A stretch of 43,871 bases of DNA from a virus. The translations under genes were made by a program, and so were the position numbers. The number at the start of each line of letters is the position of its first letter. Position 1 is the stretch's first letter. This document shows positions 16,614-25,777 of this stretch, piece by piece. The stretch covers positions 1-43,871 of IMG/VR virus record IMGVR_UViG_3300048062_000108; one strand, 5' to 3'. The notes under the pieces were generated by a model. The model did not search any database, had not been told where the DNA came from, and worked only from the letters and a program-made list of their open reading frames with translations.

Positions 16614-17303
16614 GTGGATATTATAGATTTTAAAAAACAAAAATTTATACGTGACTGTATTGAGTTTTTAAAGACAAAAGAAATGTCAGAAGAACTTAAA
16701 AAGGTCATCAATACCGCCACACCTGGATATTTAGAGTACCTTAAAAAAGGCGAGAACAGTGATACAGTAAAAGTTATAGAAACTGCTATTACGAAAGTAA
16801 GACAACTATCTCAAAAAGAAATAACTTCAAACAGACAAAAAATCAATATAATAGCATTAAGCATATTAGAAAGTCTGGCAACTGACGATACTAGATTTCA
16901 AATAAAAGAAGTTACTAGCAGATATAGAGAATCTATAAATCCTGTAAAAGCATTATACTATGATTTACAAGAAATAATGTTCTTATATGATGGTAAACCA
17001 AAAAATAAACACCACAAGTTCTTAGTAGAAAAGTTTTCTAAAAAAGATGCATTTGATAATATCATAAATGCAGTAGATAGAGATTTAGAAGATTTAAAAG
17101 AATGTAAAACACGTATAAACAATCTAAAAAAAGAACTAGGCTTTTCTAATAGAAGTGAATATCATAAAAAAGTTTTAGATTTATATACAGAAATGAAACA
17201 ATGGAAAAGATTGTTTACTAAGTTCCCAGAATGGGTTAATGAGAATTATAAAGAAGATAACTCTAGTAGTCTCATTAAAACACTAAAGAAATTCTTCACA
17301 TAA
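16614..17303 (+). CDS. Helical hypothetical protein, GTG start
   Basis: 229 residues, Lys/Glu-rich and almost wholly predicted helical, with heptad-like stretches such as LEDLKECKTRINNLKKELGF. The start is the GTG at 16614 because GGGAG lies 8 bases upstream and no nearby ATG has a ribosome site. No catalytic motif or membrane segment is seen. It is the last gene of the rightward neck block and ends at a bidirectional terminator. A role in late assembly is inferred from position only. Confidence 0.75.
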   Translation: MDIIDFKKQKFIRDCIEFLKTKEMSEELKKVINTATPGYLEYLKKGENSDTVKVIETAITKVRQLSQKEITSNRQKINIIALSILESLATDDTRFQIKEVTSRYRESINPVKALYYDLQEIMFLYDGKPKNKHHKFLVEKFSKKDAFDNIINAVDRDLEDLKECKTRINNLKKELGFSNRSEYHKKVLDLYTEMKQWKRLFTKFPEWVNENYKEDNSSSLIKTLKKFFT

Positions 17304-17340
17304 AAAAAGGGCGCCATAGACGCCCTTCTCTTTTAATTTT
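17304..17340. terminator. Bidirectional intrinsic terminator
   Basis: Stem AAGGGCG / CGCCCTT (17307-17327) with a 7-base loop. A T-run follows on the leftward transcript and CTCTTTT follows rightward. It lies between convergent genes. Confidence 0.86.
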
Positions 17341-17348
17341 AGATAAGA

Positions 17349-18539
17349 TTATTTGCCAACTTTGACTTCTACCATGCCTTCGCCTTCTTCGATTTTATCT
17401 TTGATTGCGATACCGACATATGCTGTCATTTTTGGATCATGGTCTTCTTTCCATGCTGTAGCATGACCTTTGTGGTCTGCGGCAACCATAATGTCGCCTT
17501 TAGCAACTTTGCCTACTACTTTAACTGGAACACGACCTTGTAATGCGATTGCTGGGTGAGATGCGTTGTCACCTGCGCCTTCGTTCATTAAATATGCTGG
17601 TTTCATTGAAACAACACCTGCTAGTTTGTCACATCCGTGACCTTCTGCCGCTGTTACTTCTTTTTCACCGCCAAACATCATTACTGTACCTTCATCGTAT
17701 TCTGCATCTGCTTCATAACGTTCTGCAAGGTCGGCATATTTTGCCGTTGTTGCTTCACCGTTGAAACGTGTTGCTGTCATGTCACCACCGTTAGCAGTGA
17801 TATCACCTGATACTGTAAAGTCACCAGTATATGAACCGTCCATTGCGATTGTTCTGTCTGCACTTAAGTCACCACCGCCTGAAAGACCGTTACCCGCAGT
17901 AATAGTAGTTGCGTGTGCCGCCTTTGTAGCAATGTTTGTTGCTGTAGTTGTAGCAAAATTGGCATCATCGCCAAGAGCCGCCGCTAGTTCGTTTAGTGTA
18001 TCTAATGAACCAGGTGCCGCCGCCACTACTGCATTCGCGGCATCTGTTGCCGCCGTGTCTGCATAAGATTTTGTCGCTATTGTTGACGTATCAACATTGA
18101 TTTGATTATTTGCATCATCGTATGATAGACCTGTGTTAGCCATACCACCGATTAAGTCTTGTACAACTTCTTGTGCAGTTGAACCAAGAGTTAGACCTGC
18201 TTGTACATCTAGTGTACCTGCAACATCGGCGCCGCCGTCTAAATTAGCAGTACCATCAACTTCAATTTGATTTTTGAATTTGATTTTACCACTCATAGTT
18301 TTGGCGATTGTTGCACCACCATCACCTTTATCTTGCGATGCAAGAATAGATACGTTACGTTCTAGGTCTGAAATACGTCTTAAATTTGATTTTGTACCAG
18401 TGAAGATAATATCATCAGTGGTCATATCGACTGTACCTGTAATCTCTGCAATGTTACCAGTACTGTCATACTTATAACGCTTACCACGTTGAATTTTTGT
18501 ATTCGTGGAACCGTTATGTCTAAATTTTCTTCCCATCAT
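17349..18539 (-). CDS. Fiber/appendage protein with shared C-terminal domain
   Basis: 396 residues. The N-terminus is short and basic (MMGRKFRHNGSTN). The middle is a Thr/Ala/Asp/Gly-rich repeat region typical of trimeric phage fibers (GTANLDGGADVAGTLDVQAGL, GNGLSGGGDLSADRTIAMDGSYTGDFTVSGD). The C-terminal 140 residues begin TTAKYADLAERYEADAEY and include GTVMMFGGEKEVT, LAGVVS and HPAIALQGRVPVKVVGKVAKGDIMV. The same domain ends the 590-residue protein at 20921-22693, so the two are modular paralogues. The domain looks like the terminal maturation or adhesin domains of marine phage fibers. AGGAGACA precedes two adjacent ATGs. Confidence 0.72.
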   Translation of the reverse strand: MMGRKFRHNGSTNTKIQRGKRYKYDSTGNIAEITGTVDMTTDDIIFTGTKSNLRRISDLERNVSILASQDKGDGGATIAKTMSGKIKFKNQIEVDGTANLDGGADVAGTLDVQAGLTLGSTAQEVVQDLIGGMANTGLSYDDANNQINVDTSTIATKSYADTAATDAANAVVAAAPGSLDTLNELAAALGDDANFATTTATNIATKAAHATTITAGNGLSGGGDLSADRTIAMDGSYTGDFTVSGDITANGGDMTATRFNGEATTAKYADLAERYEADAEYDEGTVMMFGGEKEVTAAEGHGCDKLAGVVSMKPAYLMNEGAGDNASHPAIALQGRVPVKVVGKVAKGDIMVAADHKGHATAWKEDHDPKMTAYVGIAIKDKIEEGEGMVEVKVGK

Positions 18540-18556
18540 TGTCTCCTTAAATCGAA

Positions 18557-18614
18557 AGGTCTTTAGATGACCTCATGTTCATAATTGAACTGTAGGGGAG
18601 ATAAACTCCCCTAC
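18557..18614 (-). other. Leader with three consecutive hairpins
   Basis: The gap before the 396-residue fiber gene holds a perfect 9-base stem GTAGGGGAG / CTCCCCTAC (18592-18614), GTTCA / TGAAC (18577-18590) and AGGTC / GACCT (18557-18573). There is no U-run after the strong stem, so a classic terminator is unlikely. Processing, stability or attenuation between the two fiber genes is possible. Confidence 0.5.
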
Positions 18615-18625
18615 GTTGTTAAGTT

Positions 18626-20800
18626 TTATTGCTCGTCCATGTAGACTACTTCTACTTCATCGTCTTCTGCAAGAACGTCTGAGGCAAAAGTTAAGCCTGT
18701 TGAAGTAATTGTTACTTCATTTGGTCTCGCCATAATTCTGTTGATATAAACAACAGCATATGGTGAATCATTTATTTCTGATGCAAAATCTACGGCGTCT
18801 GAGCCTAAAGAAATTTTACCAGAAGTTAAAGTTGCCCATGTGATTGACTTGCTTGAACCAGTATTATCTGTTTCGTCTTGTGCAGTTGTCTCATACGCAT
18901 GAGTGTGTTTTTTAGAAGTGTTACCTAACTGTGCATAACGGCCGTCTAGTGATACTGTAACATCTGACTGTGTACCAACTGATAAAGTTAGCGTACCGCC
19001 TGAGAATGTTGCACCATCTACGTAGTCGTTGACTTCCGTTTGTGTGTTAGTAACAGTCATAGTACCTGCCGCATCATCATAAGATAATGAGATACCAGTA
19101 CCTGCTGTCATCATAGCACCAATACGGTCATCTACACGTTCATTTGTGAAGTATAGATTTGTTGAGCCTTCTGATAGGTCGTCTGTATCAGCCGCCGCCA
19201 TCTTAGTGTCCCAACGTGCAGTTGTATAATAAAGATTTGTTGAACCTTCAGATAGGTCATCTGTATCTTTTGCTGTAAAGCCTGCATCTACTCTCGCATC
19301 TGCTCTTGCATTTGTATAGTAAAGATTTGTTGAACCTTCTGTGACATCATCTGTGTCACCTGATAGTTCTGATAAAGCATCTTTGCCTTGAACTGCTGAT
19401 GTAACATATGCCTGTGTTGCATAACTGTTATTTGTTAAGTAAGTGTTAACTCTTGTATCTGTGTAGAACAAGTTAGCTGTACCTTCAGATATATCATCTG
19501 AGTCAGCCGCCGCAATTCTGGCATCCGCTCTTGCATCTGTATAATAAAGATTTGTAGTACCTTCTGTTAGGTCATCCGTGTCTTTAGTTCCCAGTCTTGT
19601 ATCCCAACGAGCATTTGTATAGTAAAGGTTTGTTGAACCTTCAGCTAGGTCATCTGTATCTGATGATGCTAGACCTTGTGTTGAGATAACACCTGTTGAT
19701 GAGTCGTAAGTTAAGTCGCCTGATACTGAGATTGCATCTCTAACTCTTTGGGTTGTATGATATTGATTAGATGTACCTTCTGTTAGGTCATCTGTATCAA
19801 GACCTGTTAGAGCCGCTACTGTATCTGCTTGACCTGTAACATCACCTGTTAAGTTACCGATAAATGAACCTGATGAGTATAGGTCTTCTGCACCTACTGA
19901 CCATCTGTCATTTGATTCGTCCCATAATAGTTGAACATTTAGGTCATCACCACGTTCAATTTCTATACCACCAGAAGCTGTAGCATTACCTGTTGCATCT
20001 GAGTTTAGAAGCAGAATATTGTCTGCTAAATTGATTTGTGATGTATTAATTGTTGTTGTAGTACCTGAAACTGTTAGGTTACCACCGATAGTCGCATTAC
20101 CTGATGTAGTTAATGTCGTACCTGAGATAGCCGCCGTACCTGCACCAATGCCTGTTGTGATTGCACCATCAACATAATTTTTGTTAGCCGCGTCTGTGCC
20201 AGATACTGGAGTAGCAACTTCTTTAAGTAGGTTTGAGTTCATATCAATATGGTCACCAACTTGAATATCACCTGATGATGTGTTAATTTCACCATCGATT
20301 GCGATACCATTTGCTGATTGTATTTGAAGTGTACCTGTTCCTGATGTTGCAACTTTTAAGTTCTGGTCTTGTGTTGTTGAAATTTGAATTGTTCCAGAGT
20401 CATCGTCAATAACTTTTTTACCATTCACATAAAGTGAACCTGGACCAACGTAGATATCACGCCACATCATTGTGGATGAACCTAAGTCGTAAGTTATGTT
20501 AGCCGCTGGAATAATGTGACCTGTCATGTCTAGGTCACCAGTAATTGCCGCACCACCTGAAAGTGTTGCCGCATTAGTAACTGCTAGTGTACCGCCTATT
20601 GTAACATTCGATGAGAATGAACCTGTAGATGAAGTTGCCGAAGCACCTTCTCTCATTAGAGGGTAACCACCAGTTGTTGAACCATCGTGTACTACAAGAG
20701 TTTTCTTGTCTGTATCGACTGTAACTTCACCAAGTAGGCCAGTAAATGATGAATGTTGTGTCGTTGTGCCACGACGGAATTGGATTGCATATGCCGCCAT
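18626..20800 (-). CDS. Long tail fiber protein with DDLxEGxTNLYYT repeats
   Basis: 724 residues. The first 45 residues (AAYAIQFRRGTTTQH, LGEVTVDTDKKTLVVHDG) resemble the N-terminal domain of phage tropism-determinant and fiber proteins that anchors them to the particle. A beta-rich Gly/Thr/Ser region follows. From about residue 335 to 575 there are seven copies of a motif like DTDDLTEGSTNLYYTNAR followed by a short helix. The last 130 residues are a distinct head-like domain (VTVSLDGRYAQLGNTSKKHTHAYETT, then VVYINRIMARPNEVTITSTGL). It probably forms a trimeric receptor-binding fiber. It has a late promoter at 20877-20884 and a GGGAG ribosome site. Confidence 0.8.
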   Translation of the reverse strand: MAAYAIQFRRGTTTQHSSFTGLLGEVTVDTDKKTLVVHDGSTTGGYPLMREGASATSSTGSFSSNVTIGGTLAVTNAATLSGGAAITGDLDMTGHIIPAANITYDLGSSTMMWRDIYVGPGSLYVNGKKVIDDDSGTIQISTTQDQNLKVATSGTGTLQIQSANGIAIDGEINTSSGDIQVGDHIDMNSNLLKEVATPVSGTDAANKNYVDGAITTGIGAGTAAISGTTLTTSGNATIGGNLTVSGTTTTINTSQINLADNILLLNSDATGNATASGGIEIERGDDLNVQLLWDESNDRWSVGAEDLYSSGSFIGNLTGDVTGQADTVAALTGLDTDDLTEGTSNQYHTTQRVRDAISVSGDLTYDSSTGVISTQGLASSDTDDLAEGSTNLYYTNARWDTRLGTKDTDDLTEGTTNLYYTDARADARIAAADSDDISEGTANLFYTDTRVNTYLTNNSYATQAYVTSAVQGKDALSELSGDTDDVTEGSTNLYYTNARADARVDAGFTAKDTDDLSEGSTNLYYTTARWDTKMAAADTDDLSEGSTNLYFTNERVDDRIGAMMTAGTGISLSYDDAAGTMTVTNTQTEVNDYVDGATFSGGTLTLSVGTQSDVTVSLDGRYAQLGNTSKKHTHAYETTAQDETDNTGSSKSITWATLTSGKISLGSDAVDFASEINDSPYAVVYINRIMARPNEVTITSTGLTFASDVLAEDDEVEVVYMDEQ
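19138..19800 (-). repeat. Seven imperfect tandem repeats in the fiber gene
   Basis: DNA-level direct repeats of about 50-60 bases, separated by variable linkers, encode the (S/T)DD(L/I/V)(T/S/A)EG(S/T)(T/A)NLYYT motif. Units begin near 19138, 19219, 19310, 19456, 19535, 19612 and 19750. Near-identical stretches could recombine and change fiber length. Confidence 0.8.
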
Positions 20801-20876
20801 TGTATTTTCTCCCGTCTATAAAAAAATCGATTTCATTTATAAACTATGCCGTATCTGTAACAGCATAATCTAGTGT

Positions 20877-20884
20877 TATTTATC
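20877..20884 (-). promoter_or_regulatory. Late promoter element GATAAATA for the long fiber
   Basis: Leftward CGATAAATAAC, about 77 bases before the fiber start. Confidence 0.58.
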
Positions 20885-20920
20885 GTATTTCTCTGTTTAG
20901 ACTATGTTTGTATTTAATTT

Positions 20921-22693
20921 TTAGATAATTACAACTTCAATAACTTTTGCACCTTCAGACATGTCTTGTGTCAAAGATTTTGCAAAAACCGAGCCTGCTG
21001 TAGTCAAATTACCGCCTACACTTCTTGCATAACCCGGAGTATCAGAAGTAACTAATAAGTCGCCTTTTGCTACTGGTCCAATAACTTTACACGGTACTCT
21101 ACCACGTAAAGCCAGATAAGGATGTGTTTTATCATCACCTGCTGATGAATTTAACTTTAATCCCGGATCTGTAGATATAACACCAGCTACTCTATAATCT
21201 GTATTTACATCTGTCGTTGTTATTTCTTTTTCCCCACCAAATATAACTACTGTTCCAGGCTCATATTCTGCATCTGTTTCATATCTTTCAGCCAAATCAG
21301 CATATGTTGCCTCTACTGTATGACCATATATTGTTTTCCATTGATAATTTGGAGAACCTATATCATATGTGTTATCTTGTGATGGCCACATACCGCCTGT
21401 TTGATTTGCAAGATATGTTTTTACTCTATTGTCTGAATAATAGTGATTATTACTGCCTTCAACTAGATTATCAGTAGTTGCACCAAGAATATTACCTGTA
21501 ATTCTAACATCACCATTTTGATTGATATTAAATATAGAATTTGATTGGTTTATAGTATGTGTGTCTGGATTTTTCTTTGCATAGAATCCAAAGTATGATG
21601 TTGATCCTGCATTATTAGGGTCAACAAAAAAGTTCATGTTTGATACAGCGTTAAAAGCCATACCATGAGATCCATCACTTGCTAAATCATAATTTACTTT
21701 AATGTAGTTGTCATTTTCTGTAGTATAAATCTTAAAATTGTTTATATCTAAATCACCGCCTAATGCAGGAGTAGTATCTTCAACTACGTTAATAAGGTAT
21801 CCTGCATCATTTAAGAAAGAACCAACGTTTGTTGGAACACTTGAACCTGCTGAACCGCCTGTTGAACCTGATATAACATTTGGATCTGTTAATAAACCAA
21901 AGTCTGTTGGTGCATCATAACTGATAACACCTGTGCCATTGTCATAAGCAATTTCATTTCCTACAACACTAATAGCCTGTCTTGCGTCTGCATCTGAATA
22001 ATATTGTCCTGTAAATGAAATGATACCAGTTGCATTATCGTATGTAAGACTTCCGCCTCCCGCAACTGAAATAGCCTGTCTTGCTCTATCGTTTGAAAAA
22101 TATTTATTTGTTAAACCTTCTGTTAGTTCGTCAGTTGTTATAGTTAAAAAAGAACCACGAACATCTAAATCTCCAGTAACTGTAGCATCTGTAAACGTTG
22201 CTTGTAATGGTGTAGTAGCACCAATTACAGTAGCATCAATATTTCCGCCATTAATATCTACAGTGCCATCACCAGTAATATCTATAATTTTAATACCATT
22301 CTCTGAGTCAACATCACCTACTAGAGCACCAGTCAAAGTAATATCAGTGCCTGTCATTGCACCAATTGACAAGTCTTCACCAAAAGTAGACCAATTTCCT
22401 GATGTTTCAACCCAACCAAATTTTTTATTATCGTCTGTACCTCTGTTTATTTCAATACCTACATCTTCTGATGCCGCACCTGTGAGGTCTCCGTTTAATA
22501 ACATAAACGGGTCTGCAACTGAAACTGTTTCTGAATTAACTGTGGTTGTTGAACCTTGTACTACAAGGTTGCCTGCGATTTCGACTGTGCCACTTCTTGT
22601 TTCTAAAATAGCGTTGTCTGTTGGACCACTATCAAGAAATACTTTTGCACCTTTTAAGAATAGTCTGTCACCAAATTTGATTTGTTCTGCCAT
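20921..22693 (-). CDS. Fiber/appendage protein, paralogous C-terminal domain
   Basis: 590 residues. The N-terminal 60 residues (EQIKFGDRLFLKGAKVFLDSG, ILETRSGTVEIAGNLVVQG) look like an attachment segment. The middle contains two full and one partial copy of the same EGxTNxYYSxxR motif as the long fiber (DELTEGLTNKYFSNDR and DNLVEGSNNHYYSDNR). The end, from ATYADLAERYETDAEY through GTVVIFGGEKEITT to HPYLALRGRVPCKVIGPVAKGD, is homologous to the end of the 396-residue protein. These appear to be exchangeable modules of one fiber system. It has a late promoter at 22728-22735 and lies just after the capsid terminator. Confidence 0.75.
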   Translation of the reverse strand: MAEQIKFGDRLFLKGAKVFLDSGPTDNAILETRSGTVEIAGNLVVQGSTTTVNSETVSVADPFMLLNGDLTGAASEDVGIEINRGTDDNKKFGWVETSGNWSTFGEDLSIGAMTGTDITLTGALVGDVDSENGIKIIDITGDGTVDINGGNIDATVIGATTPLQATFTDATVTGDLDVRGSFLTITTDELTEGLTNKYFSNDRARQAISVAGGGSLTYDNATGIISFTGQYYSDADARQAISVVGNEIAYDNGTGVISYDAPTDFGLLTDPNVISGSTGGSAGSSVPTNVGSFLNDAGYLINVVEDTTPALGGDLDINNFKIYTTENDNYIKVNYDLASDGSHGMAFNAVSNMNFFVDPNNAGSTSYFGFYAKKNPDTHTINQSNSIFNINQNGDVRITGNILGATTDNLVEGSNNHYYSDNRVKTYLANQTGGMWPSQDNTYDIGSPNYQWKTIYGHTVEATYADLAERYETDAEYEPGTVVIFGGEKEITTTDVNTDYRVAGVISTDPGLKLNSSAGDDKTHPYLALRGRVPCKVIGPVAKGDLLVTSDTPGYARSVGGNLTTAGSVFAKSLTQDMSEGAKVIEVVII

Positions 22694-22727
22694 CGTGTTT
22701 CTCTCTCAAAGATTGATTTATTAATAG

Positions 22728-22735
22728 TATTTATC
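22728..22735 (-). promoter_or_regulatory. Late promoter element GATAAATA for the 590-residue fiber
   Basis: Leftward GATAAATAC, 34 bases before the gene start and directly after the gp23 terminator. Confidence 0.65.
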
Positions 22736-22756
22736 AGTTTTAGAGGAAATGGGCAA

Positions 22757-22790
22757 ATAAAAAAACCCGGGATTGCTCCCGGGTTTTAAT
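22757..22790 (-). terminator. Intrinsic terminator after gp23
   Basis: 11-base stem AAAACCCGGGA / TCCCGGGTTTT (22762-22787) with a TTGC loop (GCAA in the leftward RNA), followed leftward by a T-run. It separates the very highly expressed capsid transcript from the fiber gene. Confidence 0.9.
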
Positions 22791-22812
22791 ATATCTAAAG
22801 TATAATCTAAGA

Positions 22813-23967
22813 TTATACGAAAGCTAGATTGCTAACTGCGATTTTAGATACGTAGTCAGCCGCGTTACCTAGAGATGACGCTGTGTTTGTTAGTTCCACA
22901 TACCCGTAACGAGTCATGAATGAAACTACTGGCTCAAAAGAAGCCGGATCAACAACAACACCTGATGACATTAGCGGTACGTACGGACAATAGAATGCCG
23001 CCGCATCGATTTCGCCTGCACCTTTGTAACCAAGTAATACATCATCGTTTGCCGCATATGTGTTAACATATACACGCATTGTACCGTTTAGTGTACCTAC
23101 GAATTTAGTGTTAGTTGGTGCTTCAAAAGTACCTTCAGTTGTTCTAGCGAATGCTGATGTTGTAGCAGACTGTAGAACTGTTAATGCTGATGGTGAAAGC
23201 ACAGCCCAGTTAGCCGCGCCACGTCTTGTACGCTGTGCTACTAGGTTAGCTTGTTGGTTGATTAATGTCGCAAGAACGGCATGTCTGTCACCGATAAACG
23301 TTGGTGTACCTGTGAAAGATGCTGACATGTCATATGTGCCACCTGTTGTTGCAAGTGCAGATAGTGAGCCTAAGATTTCTTGGTCGATTTCAGCAGTGAT
23401 TTCCATTGCTAATGCCGCCATGATTTCAGCTTCGATATCTAAACCGTGCATTGAGTTAGCGTCCTGTGCCGCTTCAAAAGTCCAACGTGCAGATAGCTTT
23501 CTTGTTTTAGCTTCTACAGTCTGTTTTAGGACCTGAATTGACATTTTTGAACCCGCTTCACCTTCTAGTGATGCAGTTGCCGCCGGAGCCGCTGATGCGT
23601 CACCTGAATATGCGTTAGCAATTTCAAATGGGCTTAATGCTTCATCACCTGCCGCCACGCCAGCTTTTGCTTCTGCGTAACGAACTCTTAATGTGTGAAT
23701 TTGGCCTACTGGACCTGTCATTGGTTGTACACCAATGATTTCGTTTGCGATTACTGTTGGCATTACACGACGGATAACTGGTAGGATCACTTTGTTAAGT
23801 GTTGCGATGTTACCAGCCTGTGTTGCACCAGCAGTTGCACTTTCATTAAGTGCTACTTTAGTGTTTTCTAAAACTGCGGACATTGTGTCACGTTTTGTGC
23901 CTTCTAGACCTTCTAAAAGAGCATCACGTGTTGAGTCCCAGTTATTTCCTTCAAAAAGATTTTCCAT
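22813..23967 (-). CDS. 23: Major capsid protein (T4 gp23-like)
   Basis: 384 residues, shorter than T4 gp23 (521) and most relatives. The N-terminal propeptide contains VALNE, so a gp21 site of the (L/I)-x-E type falls after E42, giving a mature protein starting SATAG. Family blocks are LNKVILPVIRRVMPTVIANEIIGVQPMTGPVGQIHTLRVRY, ARWTFEAAQDANSMHGLDIEAEI and YYGYVELTN-like FMTRYGYVELTNTASSLGN near the end. It forms the hexameric HK97-fold lattice of the head. The AGGAGA ribosome site is strong and a terminator follows. The smaller size suggests loss or reduction of the insertion domain seen in T4. Confidence 0.95.
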   Translation of the reverse strand: MENLFEGNNWDSTRDALLEGLEGTKRDTMSAVLENTKVALNESATAGATQAGNIATLNKVILPVIRRVMPTVIANEIIGVQPMTGPVGQIHTLRVRYAEAKAGVAAGDEALSPFEIANAYSGDASAAPAATASLEGEAGSKMSIQVLKQTVEAKTRKLSARWTFEAAQDANSMHGLDIEAEIMAALAMEITAEIDQEILGSLSALATTGGTYDMSASFTGTPTFIGDRHAVLATLINQQANLVAQRTRRGAANWAVLSPSALTVLQSATTSAFARTTEGTFEAPTNTKFVGTLNGTMRVYVNTYAANDDVLLGYKGAGEIDAAAFYCPYVPLMSSGVVVDPASFEPVVSFMTRYGYVELTNTASSLGNAADYVSKIAVSNLAFV

Positions 23968-23995
23968 CTTTTGTTCTCCTGATAATTATCCTGGT

Positions 23996-25111
23996 TTATT
24001 TCAATCCAGCTAATTTCTTAAGCTGAATTATTTCGGCATCGCTTCCTGACGACTGTGATTCTTCCGTTACTACCTCACGGTCACCAGTATGTTCAGTCAC
24101 TTTGCCTTCTGTTAATGTTTTTGTTTCTTCTTTCGTTGAAACGTTTTTCTCATCTAATACTGCCGGTAGATACTTCTTGAAAGCAGATTTTAGATTTGAA
24201 GTTTTTACTGACTCTAATAAATCAGACATTACTGTTGCTTTTTCTTTGCCTAACGGTGCTAGTAGACCTGACATAACCTCTTTACGGTTCATCTTGTCTT
24301 CTAGAATACGTTGTGCCTTCTTAGCGCCTTCAATGTCTGCATCTTTATCAGCGATTACTTTTTCAAGTTCTTCAACCTTAGTAGCTGATTCGTCTAGCTT
24401 CTTGTTCACTTTAGCAACTTCTGTGCCTTCATTTAAATGTGAAGTCATGAATTCGCCTGAGAACGCTTCAAATACCTTACGACCAAATTCGTTTTCTTTA
24501 GCCGATTGAATATCTTCTTTTAACGTTTTCATTTCTGAACGTAGAGAATTTTTAATTGTGTTCTCTACTAATTCCGCTGAACGTTTGATAAAGCTATCTT
24601 TAGTCTTGTTAAGTAGTTCTTTACCTTCTGCTACTAAACGTACTTTAGTGTTAACTAACTCACGTTTATCATTATGGAACTCAGCTAGTTCACGTGATAG
24701 TTGCTTGACAACGAATTTCTTAGTATTTTCAAGATTTTCGTTAACTTTTGCTCTATCACTTCTAAGTTCCTTAACTTCGGTCGCCAAACGAGAAGTAATG
24801 AATTTTTCAAGGAGTTTTGCATGTTCAGAAATTGCTTTCTTATATGCAACTCGTTCTGCGATTAGAGATTCGCGGTCAGACTTGAACTCTTCCATTTCAG
24901 TTTTAATTGCGTTGTTTAGCATGTTGTCCATTGCTCCAACGATTACTGATTTGTCGTGTTCAAATTTTTGTGCGAATTCCTCACGCAACTCGGCTGTAAT
25001 CTCCTCTCTTGCTTCTGATAATTTCTTGTCTAAAGCCTCTTTAATTTGTGCGCCAGCCTCTTCGGATAGTACACCGGACTCTAGCAGATTTGCAAGGATT
25101 TCTGTTGCCAT
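23996..25111 (-). CDS. 22: Prohead scaffold core protein (T4 gp22-like)
   Basis: 371 residues, almost entirely charged helix and coiled coil (for example RAKVNENLENTKKFVVKQLSRELAEFHNDKRELV). The region MSDLLESVKTSNLKSAFKKYLPAVL near residue 310 is the conserved C-terminal signature of gp22 in marine T4-like phages. gp22 forms the internal scaffold around which gp23 assembles and is then degraded by gp21. Several L/I-x-E sites are present for this. It sits between protease and capsid as in T4. It is longer than T4 gp22 (269). Confidence 0.9.
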   Translation of the reverse strand: MATEILANLLESGVLSEEAGAQIKEALDKKLSEAREEITAELREEFAQKFEHDKSVIVGAMDNMLNNAIKTEMEEFKSDRESLIAERVAYKKAISEHAKLLEKFITSRLATEVKELRSDRAKVNENLENTKKFVVKQLSRELAEFHNDKRELVNTKVRLVAEGKELLNKTKDSFIKRSAELVENTIKNSLRSEMKTLKEDIQSAKENEFGRKVFEAFSGEFMTSHLNEGTEVAKVNKKLDESATKVEELEKVIADKDADIEGAKKAQRILEDKMNRKEVMSGLLAPLGKEKATVMSDLLESVKTSNLKSAFKKYLPAVLDEKNVSTKEETKTLTEGKVTEHTGDREVVTEESQSSGSDAEIIQLKKLAGLK

Positions 25112-25125
25112 TGTTGCTTCTCCTG

Positions 25126-25755
25126 TTAAAGTTTAAGTTCTTTAATGAACTTAATTATTTGTTCTGACAAGTACTTTTGAGCGACCTTGTCTGTTTGAAC
25201 GTTTTGTGCTAGTTGCCAAGTTTGGTAACCACCACGCATGTTCATTAAACCTTCGTAGATTGCCTTAGGGTAGGCTTCGGGAGCACTTGGTTGTGCTACG
25301 ATGTCTACAGTGACAATCTCAAAATTGCTTACCTCACCGCTTGGGTTAACTTCTCCAGAACCACGAGATGAGACACCTAATGTAGCGCCTGATTCGATTA
25401 ATGTTCTGATAATGTTACCCATTGGAGTCGGTACAATTTTAAGTTTACCATAACCATTAGGCCCATCCATCCACATAGATTCAATAATATGCGAAACTCT
25501 GTCAACGTTTACTGTTAGTTCTGGCGGATGGTCACATTCTCCTAGTACAGGAAAACCTTGGTCGATTTTATCTTGTACGGATTCAACTGCTTTCGCAATT
25601 TCTCTGACCGGATAAACACGTTGGTTAGCATTTTTAACGTTACCTTGAACGAAAATGCCTTCCATGAACATATTTTTTCCGCCGTCATCACCTTCCACTA
25701 TACGTGACTTAACTGCCGCTTGTTTATGTGATAGCCTTTCTATAAGAACGGTCAT
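25126..25755 (-). CDS. 21: Prohead maturation protease (T4 gp21-like)
   Basis: 209 residues, similar to T4 gp21 (212). It shows the phage prohead serine protease pattern: GIFVQGNVKNANQRVYP, GECDHPPE with catalytic His76, and GATLGVSSRGSGEV with the nucleophile at Ser129 or Ser130, followed by VTVDIVAQPSAPEAYPKAIYE. It cleaves scaffold, core proteins and the gp23 propeptide after L/I-x-E. It is made inside the prohead and inactivates itself. The gene is between the core protein and scaffold genes, with a GGAGATAACC ribosome site. Confidence 0.94.
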   Translation of the reverse strand: MTVLIERLSHKQAAVKSRIVEGDDGGKNMFMEGIFVQGNVKNANQRVYPVREIAKAVESVQDKIDQGFPVLGECDHPPELTVNVDRVSHIIESMWMDGPNGYGKLKIVPTPMGNIIRTLIESGATLGVSSRGSGEVNPSGEVSNFEIVTVDIVAQPSAPEAYPKAIYEGLMNMRGGYQTWQLAQNVQTDKVAQKYLSEQIIKFIKELKL

Positions 25756-25777
25756 TGGTTATCTCCAAAAGTATTTC

